Of a stretch of 64,000 nt of DNA, positions 1 to 8,406 are shown one piece after another. The notes under the pieces are model-generated. The model ran no database searches, had not been told where the DNA came from, and was given only the letters and a program-made list of their open reading frames with translations. The translations under genes were made by a program, and so were the position numbers. This stretch comes from Acetobacterium sp965140355 (GTDB lineage: Bacteria > Bacillota > Clostridia > Eubacteriales > Eubacteriaceae), in contig OZ223195.1 in the NCBI GenBank assembly GCA_965140355.1, forward strand, positions 124,001 through 188,000. Direction: 5' to 3'. Numbering within the stretch: the first letter of the stretch is position 1; the number at the start of each line of letters is the position of its first letter.

Positions 1-1
1 A

Positions 2-853
2 GCTTTTTGTAATGCTGGATTTGATTTATTTGGTCATTATTCAAGTTTAACAAAATATGTCGATAATTTTGTAGTTAATTTTGTGATGTGTGGTTTAATT
101 ATTCTTGGAGGTCTTGGTTTTGCGGTCACCAGTGATTTAATTAATATTCGCAAGTTCGAAAGAATGAGTATGCATACGAAACTCGTTCTAATGGTTTCCG
201 GGGTTTTATTAATTAGCGGCTTCGTCCTCTTTTTTATTTTTGAATATAATAATCCCAAAACGATGGGAAATTTATCCATTCCTGGGAAGATGATGGCGTC
301 ATTTTTTCAATCGGTTACGCCTAGAACGGCTGGTTATAATACGATTAATATTGGCGCTTTAACTAAACCCTCATTATTTTTAACAATGCTATTTATGTTT
401 ATTGGCGCTTCACCAGGATCTACCGGAGGCGGGGCAAAAACAACAACATTTGCAATTATTGTGATGACAGTGGTTTCAGTACTGAACGGAAAAAAAGACG
501 TGACAGCCTTTAAGCGCAGTATTTTAGGGCCGGCCATCAGACGCGCCATTTCGGTTTTGGTAATAGCTTTTGCTATTGTCATTTTTATGATTTTTGTGTT
601 ATTATGTACTGAACCTGATGCTTCTTTCGAAACGGTAATATTTGAAGTAATTTCAGCATTTGGAACAGTTGGATTGACGACTGGATTAACCCCTCATTTA
701 TCAATTGCGGGGAAAATAGCTATTAGTATTACTATGTTTGTTGGTCGATTGGGACCTTTAACGGTTGCCTATGCAATTTCACGAAGTGAAAAACGATCTC
801 GGGAAAACGTTGGTAATTTTAAATTACCAGAAGGTAATATTATGATTGGCTAG
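2..853 (+). CDS. ktrB: K+ uptake channel subunit KtrB/TrkH (5' truncated)
   Basis: This is the C-terminal part (283 residues) of a membrane potassium transporter of the TrkH/KtrB superfamily; the start lies before the window. The frame is open from base 2 and begins with AFCNAGFDLFG, a selectivity-filter loop typical of the family. Two further loops are visible, SPGSTGGGAKTTT and SAFGTVGLTTG, separated by hydrophobic helices, as expected for the repeated M1-P-M2 architecture. The protein forms the ion path and is gated by the cytoplasmic RCK protein encoded immediately downstream. The short partner (single RCK domain) favours the Ktr type over the Trk type, hence the symbol, but that choice is inference. 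The stop codon overlaps the ribosome binding site region of the next gene, which implies translational coupling. Confidence 0.9.
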   Translation, partial: AFCNAGFDLFGHYSSLTKYVDNFVVNFVMCGLIILGGLGFAVTSDLINIRKFERMSMHTKLVLMVSGVLLISGFVLFFIFEYNNPKTMGNLSIPGKMMASFFQSVTPRTAGYNTINIGALTKPSLFLTMLFMFIGASPGSTGGGAKTTTFAIIVMTVVSVLNGKKDVTAFKRSILGPAIRRAISVLVIAFAIVIFMIFVLLCTEPDASFETVIFEVISAFGTVGLTTGLTPHLSIAGKIAISITMFVGRLGPLTVAYAISRSEKRSRENVGNFKLPEGNIMIG

Positions 854-866
854 AGGAGGAATAGAA

Positions 867-1535
867 TTGAAAGAAAAGCAGTTTGCAGTCCTTGGTTTAG
901 GGCGTTTTGGTGAAGCACTAGCCATCACTTTAAGTGAGTTGGGCTGTAATGTTGTTGTTGTCGATAAAGACGAAGAGAAGATTCAAAATATTGCAAATCT
1001 TGTAACCTATGCTGTTCAAGCAGATGTTACCGATATTAATGCCCTAAAATCTATTGGGTTACGCAATGTCGATGCCGTTGTTGTTTCTATTACTTCAGAT
1101 ATAAACAGCAGTATAATGGGAATTGTTAACGCTCAAGAGTTGGGCATTAGTGAAATATATGGGAAAGCAAATAACGCTCAACATGAGAAAGTTTTATTAA
1201 AACTCGGGGTTAAAAAAGTCTTTTCTCCGGAACGGGATATGGGCGAACGTGTCGCACACAATCTATTCTCAGGCGATTTTATTGACATTTTGGAATTAGA
1301 TACTGATCATTCCATCGTTGAGGTTGACAGTCTTCATGTCTGGGAGGGAAAAACCTTGGAACAGTTGGATCTCCGAGAAACATATGGACTAAATGTCATT
1401 GCAATTCGTACACTTGATGTTTTGAATGCATCACCTCTTGCTGGGGATGTTATTAATTCGGGGGATAAACTGATCGTAATGGGTGAAAATCGATCAATTA
1501 ATGAAATTAATAAGTTATCCCGAAAAGATCATTAA
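867..1535 (+). CDS. ktrA: K+ channel regulatory subunit KtrA (RCK/TrkA-N protein)
   Basis: Cytoplasmic gating subunit of the potassium transporter, binding nucleotides through an N-terminal RCK (Rossmann) domain. The glycine motif G-L-G-R-F-G is at residues 10-15 and the acidic residue ending beta strand 2 is D33; the C-terminal third is an RCK-C domain. At 222 residues it has one RCK module, the usual KtrA size, whereas TrkA has two. I place the start at TTG 867 because GAGGAGGA lies 6-7 bases upstream and the protein then begins MKEKQFAVLGLG, like known KtrA proteins. An in-frame TTG at 846 would add seven residues encoded by the ribosome binding site itself. It follows ktrB in one transcription unit. 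In Firmicutes such systems are often controlled by c-di-AMP; nothing in the sequence shows this here. Confidence 0.9.
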   Translation: MKEKQFAVLGLGRFGEALAITLSELGCNVVVVDKDEEKIQNIANLVTYAVQADVTDINALKSIGLRNVDAVVVSITSDINSSIMGIVNAQELGISEIYGKANNAQHEKVLLKLGVKKVFSPERDMGERVAHNLFSGDFIDILELDTDHSIVEVDSLHVWEGKTLEQLDLRETYGLNVIAIRTLDVLNASPLAGDVINSGDKLIVMGENRSINEINKLSRKDH

Positions 1536-1537
1536 TA

Positions 1538-2329
1538 ATGTTTCAGGAAATTAGTTCTAAAAATAATGAACAACTTAAATATCTACGAAAGCTAAGCAAT
1601 AAATCTTTCCGTGATCGTGAAAATGTTTTTTGTATTGAGGGCACTAAATTATTTCTGGAAGCTGTAACGAGCAGGCAACATTTTTTACAAGTTTTTATTA
1701 CTAAAGAATGGCTTGAAGGGAATGCCGGTTCAAATGATTATTATTTAAATCAATTAGCGTCTAAAGAAGTAAGCGTTCAGATATTATCGGAAGCACTTTT
1801 ATCATCAGTTTCCAGGTTGCAGCAACCTGAAGGTATTATCTGTATTTTGAATAAGCTAACCGTTGAAAATAGAACGTTCCAGCGCTACATTCTATTAGAT
1901 GATATACAAGATCCTTATAATGTTGGAACGATTATTCGAACCGCCGATGCAGCGGGCTTTGATGGTGTTGTCACTTCATTAAAGACAGCGGATATCTACA
2001 ATGAAAAAGTACTCCGAGGTTCAATGGGTTCGGTGTTTCATTTGCCGGTTTTTCAAGTTGATTCGTTGCTGGACTATACAAAGTCGTTAAGAAGTAAAAA
2101 AGTAACAATTGTCGGAACATCACTTGAGGGTAGCTGCTTATGGGAACGGAAGCCCATCACGGGTCCTGTTGCTATTGTGATGGGGAATGAATCAAAAGGA
2201 ATGTCAAATGAGATGAATCAAGTTTGTGATATCCTACTTAAAATTCCCATGATTGGTCATGCCGAATCTTTAAATGTTGCCACCGCAGCAGGAATTATAA
2301 TGTATGATGTTGTTAAAGATTATTGTTAA
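1538..2329 (+). CDS. TrmH/SpoU-family RNA 2'-O-methyltransferase
   Basis: SPOUT-class, S-adenosylmethionine-dependent RNA methyltransferase that modifies a ribose 2'-OH of rRNA or tRNA. The first 100 residues form the substrate-binding domain seen in RlmB/TrmH relatives. The catalytic trefoil-knot domain follows with its three motifs: DDIQDPYNVGTIIRTA (asparagine and catalytic arginine), VMGNESKGM and IPMIGHAESLNVATA. Length (263 residues) is normal. The gene lies two bases after ktrA and directly upstream of the pheS T-box leader. In many Firmicutes a TrmH-family gene precedes pheST, so the position is conserved rather than informative about substrate. The target nucleotide cannot be assigned from sequence. 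Confidence 0.88.
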   Translation: MFQEISSKNNEQLKYLRKLSNKSFRDRENVFCIEGTKLFLEAVTSRQHFLQVFITKEWLEGNAGSNDYYLNQLASKEVSVQILSEALLSSVSRLQQPEGIICILNKLTVENRTFQRYILLDDIQDPYNVGTIIRTADAAGFDGVVTSLKTADIYNEKVLRGSMGSVFHLPVFQVDSLLDYTKSLRSKKVTIVGTSLEGSCLWERKPITGPVAIVMGNESKGMSNEMNQVCDILLKIPMIGHAESLNVATAAGIIMYDVVKDYC

Positions 2330-2337
2330 CAGCATAA

Positions 2338-2590
2338 AAAAACAATATTAATAGACGATGATAGAGAGAGTAACTACGCAGTGAATTTTACAGAGAAAAA
2401 ATCCTTGGCTGAGAGATTTTATATTTATGCTTAGTGAAGTTCCCTCTGGAGTTTTAGAAGTGAAAGTTATTAATAATCAATAGCTTCTAACGTTAATCAC
2501 GTTACGATTTTAAGTGAATACAAATATGTATTAATTTAAGGTGGTACCGCGGAACTCTTTCGTCCTTTTCATAAGGGCGATTTTTTTATT
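2338..2590 (+). promoter_or_regulatory. T-box leader (phenylalanine specificity) of pheST
   Basis: The 328-base gap between the methyltransferase and pheS holds a T-box riboswitch, which senses uncharged tRNA and controls termination. The Stem I base is seen as GATGATAGAGAGAG (about 2357-2370). The probable specifier codon is TTC at 2440-2442, inside GTGAAGTTCCCTCTGGAG, matching tRNA-Phe and the downstream gene. The T-box antiterminator core AAGGTGGTACCGCGG is at 2538-2552. It is followed by a terminator hairpin pairing 2561-2567 with 2573-2579 and a run of seven T (2581-2587). The hairpin shares bases with the antiterminator region, as expected. The remaining 65 bases before pheS carry only its ribosome binding site (AAAAGGAGA). 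Confidence 0.93.
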
Positions 2591-2657
2591 CAAATTCTTT
2601 TATGGACAATATTAGAAAAACTACAAGTATTTTATAATTATTTTAAAAGGAGACAAA

Positions 2658-3680
2658 ATGGAATTAGAACTGAAGCAATTAAGAGATCGTTGTTTAGCTG
2701 ATCTCAATGCCATTGACGAATTAAAATCGCTTGATAATGTCAGAATTAAATATTTAGGTAAAAAAGGTGAGTTAACCATTGTTCTTAAAGGCATGGGAAA
2801 ACTTTCCAATGAAGAACGTCCCGTTATTGGTAAATTAGCGAATGAGATAAGAGAAGAAATTGAAAGTAATATCTTAACTCAAAAACTGGCTCTTGAAAAA
2901 AAAGAAATTGAAGCGCAGATAGAAACAGAAGGCATTGATGTTTCACTTCCGGGGAAAAAACATCTGGCGGGTAATCTACATCCTTTAACAACAACGATCA
3001 ATCAATTAAAAGAAGTATTTTTTGGAATGGGTTTTTCAGTTGCTGAAGGGCCGGAAATTGAGTGGTCTAAGTATAATTTTGATTATTTGAATGTGCCCCA
3101 GGAACATTCAGCCAGAGATTTACAGGATACATTTTATTGTCAGGAAGATATTGTTTTACGAACTCAAACTTCACCCGTACAAGTTAGAGTTATGCAAGAT
3201 CAGAAGCCACCACTACGAATTATTTCACCTGGTCGCGTTTATCGATTTGACGAAATTGATGCCACACATTCTCCCGTTTTCCACCAAATGGAGGGATTAG
3301 TTATTGATAAAGGCATTACTATGAGTGACCTGAAAGGTACCTTAGACTTGTTTGCTAAAAAGCTTTTTGGTGAACAAACGAAAACCAAATTCAGACCGCA
3401 TCAATTTTATTTTACCGAACCCAGTGCTGAAATGGATGTAACCTGTTTTAAATGTGGTGGAGTTGGTTGTAAAGTCTGCAGTAATACGGGATGGATCGAA
3501 GTTCTTGGATGTGGGATGGTTCACCCGAATGTCCTGCGTTTTTGTGGCATTGACCCCGATGAATACAGTGGTTTTGCATTTGGGATGGGACTTGACCGAA
3601 TCACTATGATCAAGTATGGAATAAACGATTTACGTTTATTGTTCGAAAACGACTTGCGGTTTTTATCGCAATTCAAATAG
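2658..3680 (+). CDS. pheS: phenylalanyl-tRNA synthetase alpha subunit
   Basis: Catalytic subunit of the (alpha-beta)2 class II enzyme that charges tRNA-Phe. The N-terminal ~85 residues form the coiled-coil tRNA-binding arm. The class II motifs follow: motif 2 region around PGRVYRFDEIDATHSP and PVFHQMEGLVID, and motif 3 GFAFGMGLDRITMIKYGI near the C terminus. Two CxxC pairs (CFKCGG, CKVCSN) sit in the insertion found in many bacterial PheS. The 340-residue length is normal. The ribosome binding site AGGAGA lies 7 bases upstream of the ATG. Expression is under the upstream T-box. pheT follows after 12 bases. Confidence 0.97.
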   Translation: MELELKQLRDRCLADLNAIDELKSLDNVRIKYLGKKGELTIVLKGMGKLSNEERPVIGKLANEIREEIESNILTQKLALEKKEIEAQIETEGIDVSLPGKKHLAGNLHPLTTTINQLKEVFFGMGFSVAEGPEIEWSKYNFDYLNVPQEHSARDLQDTFYCQEDIVLRTQTSPVQVRVMQDQKPPLRIISPGRVYRFDEIDATHSPVFHQMEGLVIDKGITMSDLKGTLDLFAKKLFGEQTKTKFRPHQFYFTEPSAEMDVTCFKCGGVGCKVCSNTGWIEVLGCGMVHPNVLRFCGIDPDEYSGFAFGMGLDRITMIKYGINDLRLLFENDLRFLSQFK

Positions 3681-3692
3681 GAGGAATTGAAA

Positions 3693-6071
3693 ATGTTAGT
3701 CTCGCTAAATTGGTTAAAAGAATACGTTGATATTGAGATGTCCGCTTATGATTTTGGAGAAGCTCTTACTATGTCAGGTACAAAAGTGGAAACATTAACC
3801 GTTGTTTCCGAAAATGTTTCAAATATTTTTACCGGCAGAATTACTAAAATCGAACACCATCCAAATGCCGATAAGTTAGTAATCTGTGCTGTTACGATGG
3901 GTAGTGACGAACGCATTATTGTAACAGCGGCGACAAATGTTTTTGAAGGTGCTGTTGTTCCCGTAGCAGTTGAGGGGGCAGTGATAGCTAATGGAACCAA
4001 AATTGGAACAAATGATTTTAGAGGACAGTTATCTTATGGAATGTTTTGTTCTATTGAAGAGTTGGGAATGAATGCTGATCTATTTTCCAAAGAAATGACG
4101 GAAGGAATCCTTATTTTACCCGACGATACTCCCTTGGGAATGGATGTTAGCAAATTGCTCTGGCTTGATGATGTTATCATTGATGTCGAATTAACCGCGA
4201 ATCGATCAGACTGTCAGTCAATTATTGGCATTGCTCGAGAAGCTGCCGCAACATTGGATCTTCCTATAAATGATTATGAAATTTATACCGCAACGGAAAA
4301 TGGTAATGAAATTGAGGATTTTTTAAGTGTTAAAATTGAAAATGAAGCCTGTCCCCGTTATGTAGCAAAAATGCTGAAAGTCAAAAAAATTGAAGCTTCA
4401 CCATTATGGATGCAAGTCAAATTATTAAATAGTGGCGTTCGGCCAATTAACAATATCGTTGATGTTACAAATTATGTTATGTTGGAATTAGGTCAACCGC
4501 TTCATGCTTTTGACTATAACAGCCTTCGATCGAAGGAAATCGTTGTTAAAACGACCGCGGATAAAAAAATCGTCACTCTGGACAATAAAGAGCGTGCGAT
4601 TGATGAGTCGATGTTAATGATCACTAACGGAAAATCTCCAGTAGCTGTTGCCGGTGTAATGGGTGGCGAAAATTCAGAAATTACCGAAAAAACAACTTTA
4701 ATTGTTTTAGAATCAGCTAATTTTAATAAAGGTAGCGTCCGCTTAACGGCAAAAAAACTTAATCTGAGAACCGAAGCATCCTCTCGATATGAAAAAGGAG
4801 TAGATCCCGAACTCGCTCGAACTGCGGCTTTGCGGGCAACCCAGTTATTTTTAAAGATTGGTGCCTGCGAAGTAGTCGAAGGAATGATTGATGTTTATCC
4901 TCATGCTGAAACATTAAGAAAAGTCAGTTTGGATGTTGATTGGCTGAATTCGTTTATTGGAATTTCGCTGACGATAGATGAAGTCGTAAAAATACTAACA
5001 CAATTATTTTTCAAAGTTAAAAAAATAAGTGATACCATCATTGAAGCAGAAGTGCCGAGCTATCGCCAGGATATTGTTCTCAGAGAAGACTTAGCTGAAG
5101 AAGTTGCCCGAATTTTTGGATACGATAATATCCCAAAGACGATTATGGGTGGGAAAACTATGATTGGGGGAAAAAATTCAGTACAAAAATACGAGGATGA
5201 TCTTAAAGCACTTTTGGTTGGTCAAGGATATTATGAAACATTGACGACCTCATTCACTAGCGAAAAACGTCTTAAGGCGTTAAATACTCAAGCTGATAAG
5301 AAATTAATTGCATTGATCAATCCATTAGGAACGGAAAATAGTATCATGCGGCCTACGCTTATTGGACATCAATTGGAAGTTATTTCACTTAACTACAATC
5401 GCAAAAATCCTGATGGACGTTTTTTTGAATTGTCAAATACTTATCTTCATTCGGAAAGTTCAAATGAACTGCCACGTGAGGAAAAGATGCTTGTGATCAG
5501 CACCTATGGTGGTGACGATTATTTTGAATTAAAAGGGATGGTTGAACTTTTGTTAGAACATTCCGGAATTAAATATCCAGAATTTATCGCTGGCGGTTCA
5601 GACTTTTTGCATCCTAAACGAAAGGCAGAAATCTTTATTAACGGCAATAAAACCGGTGAAATCGGTGAAATTCATCCGATGGTTGTAAAAAGCTACGAAT
5701 TACCAAGACGTTGTTATGTTTGCCAGCTATCATTTGATTTGCTTTATAAATGTGCTGCAACTAATAATAAATTTGTTGATTTACCAAAATTCCCAGGCTC
5801 AAATCGCGATTTAGCCATTCAATTGGAACAAGACATTCCAGCTGCTGCGGTTGAAAGAATTATTCGCAAAAATGGTGGCGACATACTTGAAAATATAGAG
5901 TTGTTTGATGTATATACTGGAAGTCAGATACCGGATGGCTATAAAAGTTTAGCTTATTCATTGAATTTTAGGCATCATGAACGAACACTTAATGATAATG
6001 ACATCAATCCCGTGATAGATCACATCCTTAACGAATTAAAAACAACCTTTAATGCGCAACTTCGAGTATAG
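3693..6071 (+). CDS. pheT: phenylalanyl-tRNA synthetase beta subunit
   Basis: Non-catalytic, tRNA-recognising and editing subunit of PheRS, 792 residues. Domains in order: an EMAP-like OB fold near residues 40-150, the B3/B4 editing module in the middle (LTANRSDCQSIIGIAREAA region), B5, the catalytic-like core, and a C-terminal ferredoxin-fold anticodon-binding domain (FPGSNRDLAI onward). I use ATG 3693 (MLVSLNWLKEYV) because TAGGAGGA at 3679-3686 is spaced 6 bases from it. The alternative TTG at 3687 would sit directly on the ribosome binding site. No terminator is visible after the stop, so the next gene is probably cotranscribed. Confidence 0.96.
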   Translation: MLVSLNWLKEYVDIEMSAYDFGEALTMSGTKVETLTVVSENVSNIFTGRITKIEHHPNADKLVICAVTMGSDERIIVTAATNVFEGAVVPVAVEGAVIANGTKIGTNDFRGQLSYGMFCSIEELGMNADLFSKEMTEGILILPDDTPLGMDVSKLLWLDDVIIDVELTANRSDCQSIIGIAREAAATLDLPINDYEIYTATENGNEIEDFLSVKIENEACPRYVAKMLKVKKIEASPLWMQVKLLNSGVRPINNIVDVTNYVMLELGQPLHAFDYNSLRSKEIVVKTTADKKIVTLDNKERAIDESMLMITNGKSPVAVAGVMGGENSEITEKTTLIVLESANFNKGSVRLTAKKLNLRTEASSRYEKGVDPELARTAALRATQLFLKIGACEVVEGMIDVYPHAETLRKVSLDVDWLNSFIGISLTIDEVVKILTQLFFKVKKISDTIIEAEVPSYRQDIVLREDLAEEVARIFGYDNIPKTIMGGKTMIGGKNSVQKYEDDLKALLVGQGYYETLTTSFTSEKRLKALNTQADKKLIALINPLGTENSIMRPTLIGHQLEVISLNYNRKNPDGRFFELSNTYLHSESSNELPREEKMLVISTYGGDDYFELKGMVELLLEHSGIKYPEFIAGGSDFLHPKRKAEIFINGNKTGEIGEIHPMVVKSYELPRRCYVCQLSFDLLYKCAATNNKFVDLPKFPGSNRDLAIQLEQDIPAAAVERIIRKNGGDILENIELFDVYTGSQIPDGYKSLAYSLNFRHHERTLNDNDINPVIDHILNELKTTFNAQLRV

Positions 6072-6086
6072 TTATTTAACATTGGT

Positions 6087-6977
6087 ATGAATAGTTTTAA
6101 AAATATTATTGTTGGGCTCTTGCACTTAAAAGGGGTGGGGCGGCACAAAGTCAAACATTTATTGGAAATGATTCAGGATCCGCAGGAGCTCTCACTACTG
6201 GAAATTGTTGTAATTGGACAGACATTTCAGATAATTTCTAGCCAAATTAAACAAGATGAGATTCGTTCAGCGGTGGATTTTGCGAATGAGTTGATTTATG
6301 AATGCGAACAAAAGAGAATAAATTGTATAACTTATTTGGATAAAAACTTTCCAGAATCGATGAACTTTAAGGATGCACCGATATTGATCTTTTATCAAGG
6401 TGATTTAAATAGCCTAAACTCTCCGAAGCGAGTAGCGGTCATTGGAAGTCGCCAGCCATCATCGGTAGGGCGTGACTTTGCTTATAATTCTGCTAAAACT
6501 TTGGCTGAGAATAATTTTGTTGTGATAAGCGGTTTGGCGGTTGGATGCGATACCCAGGCCCATCTTGGCTGCTTAAGTGGCGGTGGAAAAACGGTTGCGT
6601 TTCTGCCTTCAGGGTTGTCATCAATATATCCACATGCAAATCAGTTTCTTGCCGAAAAAATCCTATCCCAGAATGGTTGCTTGATGACAGAATATAATCA
6701 TCGAGAAAAGGTTCAACCTTATAAATTTATTGAACGAGATCGACTTCAAAGTGCAACATGTGATTTTGTAATTGTGTCTAACTTTTCTCCTTTAGGTGGC
6801 ACAATTCATACTTTGGATTATTGTCAAAAATATCGTAAAACAATTTATTCAAGTCCATCAATTTATAAGGAATCAATAAAAGGTTTTGAAATGCTTGATA
6901 AAAAAAGTATAACCTATCATATTTTAGATAATAGTGCGTTAAGAAAAAATATTGAAAATTTTAAGGAAAACTATTAA
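6087..6977 (+). CDS. divergent DprA/Smf-like Rossmann protein
   Basis: A 296-residue relative of DprA, the protein that loads RecA on incoming single-stranded DNA. The N-terminal helix-hairpin-helix-like stretch LHLKGVGRHKVKHLL is followed by the DprA Rossmann fold: VAVIGSRQPSSVG (residues 117-128), SGLAVGCDTQAH (148-159) and a C-terminal GGTIHT (residues 237-242) in place of the usual SGSL-T motif. It lacks the winged-helix C-terminal domain present in the canonical dprA copy at 57051-58148. The latter sits in its usual place before topA, so this is a second, diverged paralogue. Function is unknown; DNA binding in natural transformation, recombination or defence are all possible. It is tucked between pheT and zapA without a visible promoter of its own. 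Confidence 0.75.
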   Translation: MNSFKNIIVGLLHLKGVGRHKVKHLLEMIQDPQELSLLEIVVIGQTFQIISSQIKQDEIRSAVDFANELIYECEQKRINCITYLDKNFPESMNFKDAPILIFYQGDLNSLNSPKRVAVIGSRQPSSVGRDFAYNSAKTLAENNFVVISGLAVGCDTQAHLGCLSGGGKTVAFLPSGLSSIYPHANQFLAEKILSQNGCLMTEYNHREKVQPYKFIERDRLQSATCDFVIVSNFSPLGGTIHTLDYCQKYRKTIYSSPSIYKESIKGFEMLDKKSITYHILDNSALRKNIENFKENY

Positions 6978-6990
6978 TTGAACAAACTAA

Positions 6991-7019
6991 TTGTAATTTT
7001 GAACGCTATTACATATAAT
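6991..7019 (+). promoter_or_regulatory. probable sigma-A promoter of zapA
   Basis: TTGTAA (6991-6996) and a perfect TATAAT (7014-7019) are separated by 17 bases, about 60 bases before the zapA start. It gives zapA its own transcription independent of pheST. No operator is obvious. Confidence 0.6.
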
Positions 7020-7077
7020 AGAGTAAATAACTTAATTTTAATTTCTAACGGAATTTAATTTATTACTGGAGGAAAAA

Positions 7078-7638
7078 ATGCCTGAACAAACAATAATGGA
7101 ATTACGCATATTAGATACTGAGTTTAATTTAAAAGCGAAAGGGAATGAAGAACATATTAGTCATGTTTCCGAATATGTTAACACTGAATTGGAACGTGTG
7201 AAAACGGCCAATCCTTTTACCAACCACATCCGTATTGCAATCCTTGGTTGTATGAATATAACGGAAAAACTGTTTAATGCGGAAGAAAAAGTGCGAAATT
7301 TTGAAGAAGCTAAAGCTAAGGAAAAAAGTGAAGTAAGTCTTGTGAAAGAAGAACTTGAATCCACAAAAGCTATTCTTAATGAAGAAAAAATGAAGTATAA
7401 AACTTTAACTGAAGAAAAAGACGTGTTACAAAAAGAATTGGATGAAAAAAATGATTTGCTTGCTCAATATCGTGAACATTTAAGACAAAATAAAACTGAA
7501 AGCGAAACTAGCCGTAAAACGATTTTGGATTTACAAAATCAACTTTTTGAAAGTCAGATTGAGCTGGTAAAAGCAAATAAAAACCATATGGAAAAAGATA
7601 TTTTTAAAAATATTGAAGACAAAATGAAAATTGATTAG
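7078..7638 (+). CDS. zapA: cell division protein ZapA, extended coiled-coil form
   Basis: ZapA binds FtsZ and promotes bundling of filaments in the division ring. The first ~85 residues carry the ZapA domain (LRILDTEFNLKAKGNEEHI and the helix IRIAILGCMNITEKLF). The rest, about residues 85-170, is a long charged coiled coil rich in E and K. At 186 residues it is about twice the size of minimal ZapA proteins; such extended forms are known in clostridia. The start is supported by TGGAGG six bases upstream. It has its own promoter and ends at a hairpin shared with the convergent lexA gene. Confidence 0.85.
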   Translation: MPEQTIMELRILDTEFNLKAKGNEEHISHVSEYVNTELERVKTANPFTNHIRIAILGCMNITEKLFNAEEKVRNFEEAKAKEKSEVSLVKEELESTKAILNEEKMKYKTLTEEKDVLQKELDEKNDLLAQYREHLRQNKTESETSRKTILDLQNQLFESQIELVKANKNHMEKDIFKNIEDKMKID

Positions 7639-7650
7639 ATCAAAAATAAA

Positions 7651-7676
7651 AAAGATGTATTTATACATCTTTTTTT
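7651..7676. terminator. bidirectional terminator between zapA and lexA
   Basis: A 10-bp perfect stem AAAGATGTAT / ATACATCTTT with a two-base loop, flanked by A-rich sequence on the left and a T run on the right. It lies exactly at the convergence of zapA and lexA and can stop both transcripts; its right side overlaps the last codon of lexA. Confidence 0.85.
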
Positions 7677-8316
7677 AGAATTTACGGATCAGACCAGTTA
7701 CTTTTCCAAGGATGTTGATTTCTTCTTCTTTACAAAAGATGGGACTCATCGTTTTATTTTCCGGTTGAAGTCGAATTACATTATTCTCATAAAATATGCG
7801 TTTTACAGTAGCTTCATTATTTTCAAGCATGAGCACGACAACAATTTCATTATTTTTTGCTGTTTGCTGTTTTCTGACGACGATTTTATCACCATTTAGA
7901 ATTCCGGCATCAATCATGCTGGTACCTTTAACTTCAAGAATGAAAGAAGTGTCATTTCCGATAAAATCGAGTGGCAAGGGAAAAACATCGGTAATATTTT
8001 CAATCGCTAGAATTGGTTCACCGGCCGTTACACAGCCTAATACGGGCAATGAAACAATAGTTTTTTCGTCGAAGTAGTTTGAGATACTTTCATTAGGATC
8101 GTATCGAACGACTTCGATTGCTCTGGTTTTAGTTGAATCACGTTTAATATAACCAAGTTCTTCCAATTTTTTTAGATATGCATGTGCAGTAGACGTTGAT
8201 TTTAAATTAACAGCGGCACATATTTCACGTACGGATGGGGGATAACGTTTGTCACGCATCTGTGTTTCAATAAATTTGAGTATTGCATATTGTCGGCTGT
8301 TTAAATCCTCATACAT
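7675..8316 (-). CDS. lexA: SOS repressor LexA
   Basis: LexA represses DNA-damage genes and cleaves itself when bound to RecA filaments. The N-terminal winged helix (residues 1-70) includes YPPSVREICAAVNLKS. The self-cleavage site A98-G99 is in CVTAGEP. The Ser-Lys catalytic pair is S133 (GTSMIDAG) and K172 (ATVKRIF). Length of 213 is typical. The start ATG at 8316 is preceded by GGAGGAATTCTA. A candidate LexA box lies at 8364-8377, so the gene is probably autoregulated. It converges on zapA and is preceded on the same strand by the recombinase gene. Confidence 0.97.
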   Translation of the reverse strand: MYEDLNSRQYAILKFIETQMRDKRYPPSVREICAAVNLKSTSTAHAYLKKLEELGYIKRDSTKTRAIEVVRYDPNESISNYFDEKTIVSLPVLGCVTAGEPILAIENITDVFPLPLDFIGNDTSFILEVKGTSMIDAGILNGDKIVVRKQQTAKNNEIVVVLMLENNEATVKRIFYENNVIRLQPENKTMSPIFCKEEEINILGKVTGLIRKF

Positions 8317-8343
8317 TAGAATTCCTCCAAATAGTTATAGTTT

Positions 8344-8377
8344 ATTATAACATATTAAAAAAACAAACGTAAGTTCT
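8344..8377 (-). promoter_or_regulatory. lexA promoter with SOS (LexA) box
   Basis: On the minus strand AGAACTTACGTTTG (8364-8377) matches the Gram-positive LexA consensus CGAAC-N4-GTTCG in both half sites (GAAC ... GTTT). It lies just upstream of a perfect TATAAT (complement of 8344-8349), overlapping the -35 region. The architecture indicates autoregulation. Confidence 0.75.
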
Positions 8378-8406
8378 TTTAATGAAAAACAGAACTTTTT
8401 TATTTG

